This document shows positions 32,801 through 64,000 of a stretch of 64,000 bases of DNA, piece by piece (the stretch's first letter is position 1; the number at the start of each line of letters is the position of its first letter). The translations under genes were made by a program, and so were the position numbers. A model generated the notes under the pieces. It was given only the letters and a program-made list of their open reading frames with translations. It did not search any database and was not told where the DNA came from. The DNA is from Schistosoma mansoni (taxonomy: Eukaryota; Platyhelminthes; Trematoda; Strigeidida; Schistosomatidae). The stretch lies in the NCBI RefSeq assembly GCF_000237925.1, contig NC_031497.1, positions 12,942,512-13,006,511 of the forward strand, in the 5' to 3' direction.

Positions 32801-35341
32801 ATCTTGGGAATCTAATCAGTACTGATGATCTGGTGTCTGACGAAGTGTCGACACGGATCCATAAAGCTGTATTGGCTTTTGCGATATATCCGTCTTCCAA
32901 CCAAAGGGCGAGTTTGCTGCGCAACAGTTCGCTTCATTCTACTTTTTGGGTGTGAATCATGGGCATTAAGAAATAGGGTATATTCTTAGTTTAATGGTAT
33001 TGAATCATAGGTATCTACGAAGTATTTCTCGTGTATTTTTGGACCATGGAGTAAACAATGCCTGTGTTGGTGATAAGTAAGGATGGCAAGTCGATTAATG
33101 CGGTAGTTATTGAATCTTTATCAACTGAGGTGGTTGGGACATGTTATTAATGTCCAATTATCGACGGGCGATGTTGTCTGGTGTAGGAGTACTCTGGAGA
33201 AAAGCTAGGGGTGGCAAAACTAAAACATGCTATCGGTGCATGAAGTCATTATGGATTGGGTTGAGTTATGTTAATAGGTGTAGACTACGTGGTTGGGGCC
33301 TGCGTGATTACCGTAACCAGTGGCTAAAGATTTTGAATGACATGGCTCAAAATCGTTTGTAAGGGTGCAGGCTTATCCATTCTTTGTGTTACACCAGATT
33401 CTAAACTTTCGAATTCCTCATAATTTTTTATTTTGTCAATTTATATTTCCTTGAATCGTATCTTCGATACCTAATCATTCACATTATCACTGATATTGCT
33501 ACTACCTCTTATTTTGGGACTCGCTCCGAGAATTTCAACTCGCTCTGAGAATGGGTTGTAGCAACTCGAACTGATGTATGTAAGTACCAGTGTAGTGCCG
33601 CGATTCGTTAATCGTTTACTTCGATAACCGTTATAATTCTAATCTTAACGGTGCGTAAAATCAGAAGACAAAGGATAACAGCGACTACAGTTTATTGTCG
33701 AATAACTCAGGTCGGAAAGCTGACAACACCTGAGCGAATATCAACGAGCGAGCGAGTGAACAGGCGAACAAGCGAAGGAAACGAACGAGGCGAATAGCAA
33801 GCAATTACATAGGTAATTTATAGTCGAATTAAATAAGGGCACAGCAAAGCATAACAAAGGCTGATAATAGTATTTGCGTAAATACACATATGGGAAAGGA
33901 GTATGAGTCATCGAATGATATTTAAGCAGTCAAGATTTTGGATAGAGTGTCATGTGCTCTAGTGGTATAGCAGTGCAAAGAATATGGAAATTGTTACTAT
34001 CCGAATGACAATGTCTGTTAAGTAAGTTATAAAAAGGGCTTAACCAAGATTGACTAGAATCGAAATTGATTGTAGGATGGTTGCTATACCAGGTCTTATG
34101 TTGCGTTTGACTGACTGATGTGTTTCTCATTAATGATCATTAAATATCCAAAAGCCAGGTACACAGTAGTTTATTAAACCGTCGGTTTGAATTGAATTAT
34201 ATTGTAACAGACTCAGTCATCCCAATGGTCATCATTTTTCTGTGGTATCTAATGCTAATCAAATCCTATCATCCAAGATATCAAATGTGTTTATTAAACT
34301 TAGTAGCACAATGTACCGTAGTGCTGTTAGACGTTTGTAAAAGATTACCTGAGACTTTCATACTTTTTAGTGTTGGTCAACACAATCAACCTATGGTCTC
34401 TCTTAGTTACTCATCTATATTATTTCAGCGAATTTTTTATTAAACACTGACAATTGCTCACCGCGATGAACTATTTATAAATCCCTATATTATCTTATGT
34501 TTCTTTGGTTTTTTAGATGAAAGTATTAGACCAAAAAAATCGTGCTGAACTAGGTGGTCTGCATTTAAATATTACAGCAACAGTAAATACATGGACACAT
34601 ACTAGGCGTAAACGACGAGAAGTTCAACGTATTCTAATGTCTCAACAATCGGATACGATAAACAATGGGAATCCAACTAATAATGATTCTGTATCCAATG
34701 AAAAAGATCTCATGGAATGCGGTTTTAACACAAATACGGTAAGTTCTAGAAATCTTTCGAAGCGTATACATGATGATGATCCAGATGAAGTGAATAATTC
34801 ATCAGAATCATTCACACAATCAACTTCAGAGACAAAACAGAGTAGTTCTGTGGTGGAATTAGTAAATCCACCAAAACGAGCGCGAGAAACACGTTATAAT
34901 GAAATCTGTGAAGAAGGTGAAGACGCTTGGTGTGATGGAGATGAATGTGAGAATGCTTCAGTTAACAAAATTAATACGTGTTCAAATAATGAATTACCAT
35001 CTACTGCTATCGACACTTGCTCACATGTGATTCAAGCCAATGTATTTGTTGAGTATTTAAACACAGATTCATTTAATAAAGATGTACATGCAAAATCATC
35101 TTTATTTCCGCATGGAATCAACAACAGTGATGAAGTAATGCATAATGATAGCACTGAATGTGGACAGACAATTGTGAAAGTTAAAAGTGATATAGGCACT
35201 AGTGATGATGAAGATGATAACGATGTGATTCTTGCTGAAGAGAACCATGGACCATTGGTGATAAAGATCGCATGGATAAGTGGAACATGTCGAGAAGCAG
35301 CTAATCAGATCTTATTTTACTTAAAAAATCGTTTGAAGTGA
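27602..35341 (+). CDS. METTL16: U6 snRNA (adenine-N6) methyltransferase METTL16, complete gene
   Basis: Six coding exons join in phase into 615 residues (1848 nt): 27602-27884, 27923-28096, 28531-28798, 30017-30176, 31619-31756 and 34517-35341. The family methylates A43 of U6 snRNA and, in animals, hairpins or splice sites of SAM synthetase mRNA. Seen here: start MALNKYMHQRNIY (human MALSKSMHARNRY), ERLIPTVPLRLNYI-like block near 82-90, SAM site DIGVGASCNYPLLG (107-120), catalytic NPPF (182-185), MLGKK (247-251), CQGRIMRWGVAWTF (275-288), the WTHTRRKRREVQRIL helix, an acidic Asn/Ser-rich linker, and a VCR-like C-terminus PLVIKIAWISGTCREAANQI (587 onward). Human protein is 562 residues, so the linker is longer. 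Intron 5 contains two LINE fragments. The start is the first Met matching the family. Confidence 0.93.
27923..28096 (+). CDS. METTL16: METTL16 exon 2 (SAM-binding motif)
   Basis: Acceptor CACTAG, donor GTAAGT, phase 1 at both ends. Contains ILDIGVGASCNYPLLG and FGTEV. Intron 1 is only 38 bases, typical of 5' introns in schistosome genes. The stretch just after TEV fits the family poorly in this frame (see findings). Confidence 0.9.
28531..28798 (+). CDS. METTL16: METTL16 exon 3 (NPPF catalytic motif)
   Basis: Acceptor TTTTCTTCTAG, donor GTATGT. Contains AVMANPPFFSD and the conserved KRPPPKTVSS and GGEVYFCMRLIRDSI blocks. Ends in phase 2. Confidence 0.92.
29753..29846. repeat. inverted repeat around an (AT)n core, METTL16 intron 3
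   Basis: Arms 29753-29781 and 29818-29846 (29 bases, two mismatches) flank a 36-base AT run. This is a cruciform-prone structure; the arms contain ACTTGAGGTGTACATTCG and its complement. Confidence 0.85.
30017..30176 (+). CDS. METTL16: METTL16 exon 4
   Basis: Acceptor AAATCTAG, donor GTAAGC. Codes VFTVMLGKKSSVSAVRRIL and YEMCQGRIMRWGVAWTFLP, which match the human MLGKKCSLAPLK and FCQGRTMRWALAWSF blocks. Confidence 0.92.
31619..31756 (+). CDS. METTL16: METTL16 exon 5
   Basis: 46 codons, phase 0 at both ends, acceptor CTTTAAG and donor GTAAGT. Begins ESDFRRLRKLERPPLTLQLP, corresponding to the human KRRKLEKPRKPITF segment. Confidence 0.88.
31797..32757 (-). mobile_element. RTE-clade LINE fragment in METTL16 intron 5
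   Basis: Antisense to METTL16. Same family as 4300-5521: MKTSTSDGKHGIKWTAWMQL, LDDLYYADDLVLI (catalytic ADD box), [13 protein letters not shown] block, KVRIFNMNVKNVLLYGAET, then a C-terminal part shortened by an internal deletion near 31880. The element is 5'-truncated at about 32757, where it meets a second LINE family head to head. Several frame breaks make it inactive. Confidence 0.82.
32758..33600 (+). mobile_element. RTE-like LINE, second family, in METTL16 intron 5
   Basis: In the same sense as METTL16. Remnants: ESEVIERIDCLTYLGNLIST, DEVSTRIHKAVLAFA, LRWLGHVIN, GVLWRKARGGKTKT, YVNRCRLRGWGLRDYRNQWL, KILNDMAQNRL, then a 3' UTR to GCAACTCGAACTGATGTATG near 33585. Multiple stops. Same family as 7147-7600 and 44210-45415. 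Confidence 0.78.
33600..33815 (-). mobile_element. possible LTR-like fossil in METTL16 intron 5
   Basis: A GC-richer block with GAGCGAGCGAGTG-type repeats and, on the minus strand, an AATAAA signal followed by a short downstream part, an arrangement seen in the R region of LTRs. No partner LTR or coding part is visible. It could equally be an unclassified repeat. Confidence 0.25.
34517..35341 (+). CDS. METTL16: METTL16 exon 6 (terminal)
   Basis: Acceptor GGTTTTTTAG, 274 codons and a TGA stop. Starts MKVLDQKNRAELGG and includes NTWTHTRRKRREVQRIL (human NSWIHLRRKKRERVRQL), an acidic low-complexity linker with a basic patch PPKRARETR, and the C-terminal amphipathic end of the VCR-like domain. 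Confidence 0.93.
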   Translation: MKVLDQKNRAELGGLHLNITATVNTWTHTRRKRREVQRILMSQQSDTINNGNPTNNDSVSNEKDLMECGFNTNTVSSRNLSKRIHDDDPDEVNNSSESFTQSTSETKQSSSVVELVNPPKRARETRYNEICEEGEDAWCDGDECENASVNKINTCSNNELPSTAIDTCSHVIQANVFVEYLNTDSFNKDVHAKSSLFPHGINNSDEVMHNDSTECGQTIVKVKSDIGTSDDEDDNDVILAEENHGPLVIKIAWISGTCREAANQILFYLKNRLK

Positions 35342-35480
35342 TGTTTTACCCTATTCCATTTTTCACCACATCTGGCCAGAAGAATATAAAATATTTTTGT
35401 AAATACGTAATTGCATTACTTTTGTATACATGTTTCTAGCAATATAGTGTTATTATATGCTATTGTCATTATTTTTGTAC

Positions 35481-35486
35481 ATTAAA
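35481..35486 (+). terminator. candidate METTL16 poly(A) signal ATTAAA
   Basis: ATTAAA 140 bases after the METTL16 stop is the first good hexamer; no AATAAA precedes it. Confidence 0.45.
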
Positions 35487-35639
35487 TACACCAAGCTTAA
35501 AAAAATAAGCAGTGATTTTTTTACTTATCATTCTGAGGTAAAATTATGTATGTATCACAATAGTAATCAGTACTTCAATTTTTCTAATAATATGGATTAC
35601 TTAACAGTAAAAAACTGTCCCATCAAGTCGACGCTGCTA

Positions 35640-36725
35640 ATGGCGAACGCTCTGTATGTCATGCCAGTCACCATGCATATTGTCAAAATAGCAAAGTAGA
35701 TATATAGAAGACGATGGATATTTTCATTTGGGTCGCCAGGTAGAACCGAAATCTTTTGGGGCACACTTTGTTGTGAAAGTCGTTTGGTTTTTGATTGAAC
35801 TTATCTTTCTTTGCCTACGAGTTGCATTTTGTTGAATTCTGAGGAAATAATTAAGGAGCATTCTTACTTTACATTTTATTCTGATTAGGCTTTTTAACTT
35901 AGTAGCAAATAAAATGGTTGACAGAGGGTATTCAATCGATTCCTGATGCCAAGTTGGTCGAGATTCGTTGCTGAAGAGGATAGTTTTCTTGAAATTGTGC
36001 TCTTTGATGTGGACGATTAAATCGTGACGCTTTTATTGTCATTACAAACTTCAGTTAAAAGTGAGCTGTAAGGAATTCTCTGAGTGACTAGCATCTTGTC
36101 CCGTAGACCTTGGAGTTAACTGATTGTTATTGAGATGTCCTATCATTGTCTGCACATTTATGTTGATTGTCCGCCCCTGATCTTATAGTTGTTTGTGAGT
36201 TTTCTAATTGGTTGACTTATCAAGTTTAGTAACTGGTAACTTGAGTGTCAAGCTTCTACAAACTCTCGTGTTGTTTGATAACCAATGAGTGTTTATGTAG
36301 ACAACTATCAAAAGAGCGGTCGCTCTTGCTGATGTAGTGTTTTTCAAAGTTGGGATAGTATATCTTGTAGCTGTTCGGCTTGTCTTCCCCCGTTATTTCG
36401 TTTAGCATAGAATTGATTTGGCTGAGTTGTGAATGACGCCTTTTTTAATAATCTCAATAATCTGGTTGCAGTCTCTGTCATTTATATGTGATAGGATCAT
36501 GTTTGTTACCTTCCACATTTGGTTCTTTGATAAAGTTGCGCAGATAGCCATTCTTCTGTAAAAATTGCCAGATATCTTCATATCTACAGTTTATCTCCAC
36601 TCTCCTAAATAGTTAATACTTAGTTGATTTGCTAGATGTTTGTTGATATAGCTAAGAATTCGATCTGTGTAGGTTGTTCTGTGACGCACCTGAGTCTCAG
36701 GCTGGTGTTTATAATTAGTTTACCA
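35640..36725 (-). mobile_element. decayed Penelope-like retroelement fragment
   Basis: Minus-strand remnants: RTTYTDRILSYINKHL, YEDIWQFLQKNGYLRNFIKE (palm/thumb-like end of a reverse transcriptase of the Penelope or GIY-YIG retroelement type), and further down KEHNFKKTILFSNESRPTWH then QESIEYPL, which resembles the end of a GIY-YIG endonuclease module. Heavily broken, hence old. It lies between the convergent METTL16 and RECQL5 genes. A different retroelement order cannot be excluded. Confidence 0.5.
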
Positions 36726-36729
36726 CAAG

Positions 36730-37540
36730 TAGGAGCAAAAAAAAATCCTTCATATTATGTCAAATGTTGAAAATAATATGGTATAATCTGAATAACTATA
36801 GTTTGGAATGTCTAGCGGATATACTGCAATAATTTATTGTTTAATGATTGATAATAGGCACTGCTAAAAGTAATGTCGAGGATGGTTATGCTGGACAAGT
36901 TTCAAATATAAAACACCATCAATTATGCTCGAGAAAAGATTGGTGCGATTCTGGTTGGAAGGCCTACTTAGAACTTATCTGGATATGTGTTCATTGTTAA
37001 TTTATGTGTAGATGGTGTGAAATTGGTCGTAATTCCACGTATGATCTGCAAAGGTGATCCTAGCAGAAAAATCAGTTATTCCGATAGAATTATAAATCAT
37101 GGGTCGCCTAATTGGTAGACTTCACACAAAACAACCAAATGAAATTTAATTTTTGTCCATAATATCACTCATATCTGTAACTACCACTTAATATTGTCCT
37201 GATTAATCAGATTTTTCTGTAAACAAACTAGTTCGAGTGATACTCTTTGTTAAATAAGATGCATTAAATGTTTCCCCTACCGTGATCAACCTCGTCCCTT
37301 TGAAGGCAACGAAATGAACTACTACCACAAATAATATAAAGTCCATAGGTATTGTTATTTTTATTTAAATTTCTCTGGGTAAGTTAGACAGATTTTTCGA
37401 CTAATTAAGTGCAGCTTGTTAATATTATCTAACTTCAGCAGTTGAGTCTTTGAAGAGGTCGCTTAATAGTTGAAGCAATCAGGTTTCATCCATTAACTTT
37501 CAGATAAGAATCCTGGTCTACCTCCTTGAGTTTGAGTAGC
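36730..37540. other. intergenic, nothing recognised
   Basis: AT-rich space between the convergent genes. No supported feature. Confidence 0.4.
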
Positions 37541-37544
37541 TGGA

Positions 37545-37765
37545 TAGCAGTATCTCAAGCCTTCACACAATATGACTGACTCAATGTTGAGTGCATAACC
37601 TCTATTTAATGTTGGGTAGTCGACAGGAAACTCTGGACCTACGTTTTGTGATAGTTGCAACCTGTCAGCAAGGCTACCTGCAATGTTGAGTGTATTGATG
37701 ATTCGTCAGTATTTTGAGCCTGTGACACCCAGCATCAGTGAGCTGTTCGGGCTACGGTGTCGAAC
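37545..37765 (+). repeat. second tRNA-headed dispersed repeat, copy B
   Basis: Shares ordered blocks with 3238-3430: GAGTAGCTGGATAGCAGT head, GGTAGTCGACAGGAAACTCT, CAGCAAGGCTACCTGCAATG, and GTGACACCCAGC end. The copies differ at many places, so the family is not recent. Confidence 0.5.
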
Positions 37766-37769
37766 TATC

Positions 37770-39440
37770 AATACTGGTGGTCACAGTGCACCTTGATCGA
37801 TAGAATTCAATGAGAACATAAACCTTAGACACATGTAATCTGCCACTATTCAATGATCAGTCAGTTGTAAACCTTTAATTGTTGAGTTATATTCATATTT
37901 AAGTGACTAACTCTCCAGTACATCCCATACTTATCCGATGGGAAAAACTAAAGTATTCTATTGAGTAACGCTTATATGCAAGTATAACGAGAAACTGTAT
38001 TATCAGTTGCCTTATTTAAAAGAATCGATCAGATTCACATAATCCATGGATAAAAATCTTTGTAATAAGTAGAAACATTTATCCAAAACATTTTTTTATT
38101 GCAGAAAGAACTTTTTTGTGGATAAGGGAAAAAGTGATAAAACAACATTCCCAAAAATATATATATTCAGATCTTTGTTTCTTGTGTTTCACAAATGTTA
38201 TCCGGTACAGAAGCTTTCATATAAGCTTTCTGTGGTTACTCTGGATTAAAAAAATATGATTCTACATGGGTCGATCGGTCATTCATTTATAAGAGAAAAG
38301 AACTACAAAGATGGGCGAAATCAATAATTCTCGTAAGACAGAAAGTGGACAAAAATCATTACTTACACAAGATGAAAGATGTAACAAAGAGTCAGAGAGG
38401 GATACAAAGCGTAATTGTTAGTGTACACAAGGAGAAAATAGATAATCACTCAACTGAAGAGATTACAATTGGTGAGCTTGGGTGAAATTTTAAACGAACC
38501 AAATGATTTGTGGTTAGTCTAAAAGTGATTGGTGCTTATCATAATATGTTTGTGTAAACCTATAAGGTGTTACTGCACATAGAAGAAAAAATGAAGGGTT
38601 TTCTTTCAAATCACTTTTTAATCTTATCTTCACGGGAGCCTTAAAAATATCCCAGCTAATCTACTCCAATCAATATCATCTGAAACTTGAATTTGTGTTT
38701 TTGTCTCTACGAAATGTACCAGCAATTGATCGATCAATTGATCTAACCTTGATTTAGCTGAAAATTTATTTTTGTAGAGAAAAGTGAATGATAAAGGGAA
38801 AAATCACTAGGTATTACTTTTTAAGCAAATATGTCATAAGTTTAAAATGAAAAGAGCATCAATCTATTTGTTAGTCATTGGAGGGGATCGATAAAGCTAT
38901 TAATAAAAACGCTAAACGAAATGATATTACAGTGAAAGGATAATCATTTGGAAATTAGTAAGATAATTGATTTTATGATGGCATATTTTGAATACCAAGA
39001 GCGATTCCGATCATTAAGAAAGTACATTTTACTACTGATAAGGAAACCTAGAAGAAAACTACACCCAGTTTGCTACTGATTTTCGTTATGAGCCATGTTT
39101 GTTGATATATATGGTTACTGAGTTACTTGATTTATAAGATCGCAATGGCAGCGAATTCCAACTCCATACAATCATAATTATACAATGCAATATCATAAAT
39201 CAATCACTTTTTTTCTCTTTCTACCTAATATATACTTTAATAGATAGTACTCCGTATGGGATCCACTAAAATCGACGTTTCAAGATAACTTACTGAGCCA
39301 TCATCTCCACTAGATTAAACCTTACGGTGGATCCGTTTGCCAACTTATACGAAAAATGAATTTGTTACGTTTATATGCTCTTGACACTGACAGTTAGTTT
39401 ATGTATTATTCTTTAGCATGGTTAACATAATATCCGGGGC
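37770..39440. other. intergenic, nothing recognised
   Basis: AT-rich sequence between the repeat and the RECQL5 3' end. No gene, RNA or repeat supported. Confidence 0.4.
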
Positions 39441-39443
39441 ACG

Positions 39444-39449
39444 TTTATT
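39444..39449 (-). terminator. RECQL5 poly(A) signal AATAAA
   Basis: A canonical AATAAA on the minus strand, 126 bases after the RECQL5 stop codon. Confidence 0.7.
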
Positions 39450-39574
39450 ACTGTGAACAAATTAATTCAACTAGTAGTCAGTTGGACACAAAGAGTCCTT
39501 CGCATAAGGGAATAATTACTAAGTATAATTTGTTTTGACAAGTTCTAACGTATTGCAACAGTAACTACTGTAAT

Positions 39575-64000
<24,426 letters not shown>

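Overview
The window is AT-rich, intron-rich eukaryotic DNA from a blood fluke (genus Schistosoma; species not resolved). The organism call rests on schistosome-type repeats (hammerhead-ribozyme SINE and Sm-alpha-like copies, two RTE-clade LINE families, a Merlin DNA transposon) and on two host genes with typical flatworm structure: small exons, large repeat-filled introns. A 200-base run of N (5522-5721) is a scaffold gap.

Layout. 1-21000 holds no confident host gene. It carries several copies of a tRNA-headed SINE with a type I hammerhead ribozyme, RTE LINE fragments on both strands, and two near-perfect palindromes (15312-15479 and 18540-19006). 21000-27500 has one orphan exon resembling the N-terminal box of a DYRK-type kinase (minus strand), then a decayed CR1/Jockey-like LINE and a decayed Merlin transposase (plus strand). 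27602-35341 is a complete METTL16 gene (U6 snRNA m6A methyltransferase) on the plus strand: six coding exons, 615 residues. 35640-36725 is a decayed retroelement with Penelope-like features. 39575-64000 is the 3' part of a RECQL5 helicase gene on the minus strand: 13 exons and 781 residues in the window, with 5' exons beyond the right edge.

METTL16 and RECQL5 are convergent, about 4 kb apart tail to tail. Both were found by joining exons with consensus GT/AG sites and matching phases, and by matching family motifs from memory. METTL16 shows the SAM-binding DIGxGASC motif, the catalytic NPPF motif, the CQGRxMRW RNA-contact block and the C-terminal VCR-like end. RECQL5 shows helicase motifs V and VI, the four-cysteine zinc site, the KIX/IRI-like segment, and a C-terminal SRI-like helix pair ending in a PIP-like motif.

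The most unusual content is the ribozyme SINE. One copy keeps an intact catalytic core. One 117-bp insertion is only ribozyme plus tail, flanked by a 14-bp target duplication. Two copies are foldbacks in which an inverted ribozyme or tail arm is joined to the body at short microhomology, and one copy keeps part of a direct dimer. These structures fit multimeric or template-switched RNA intermediates. No database search was run; all family names come from recognition of motifs.
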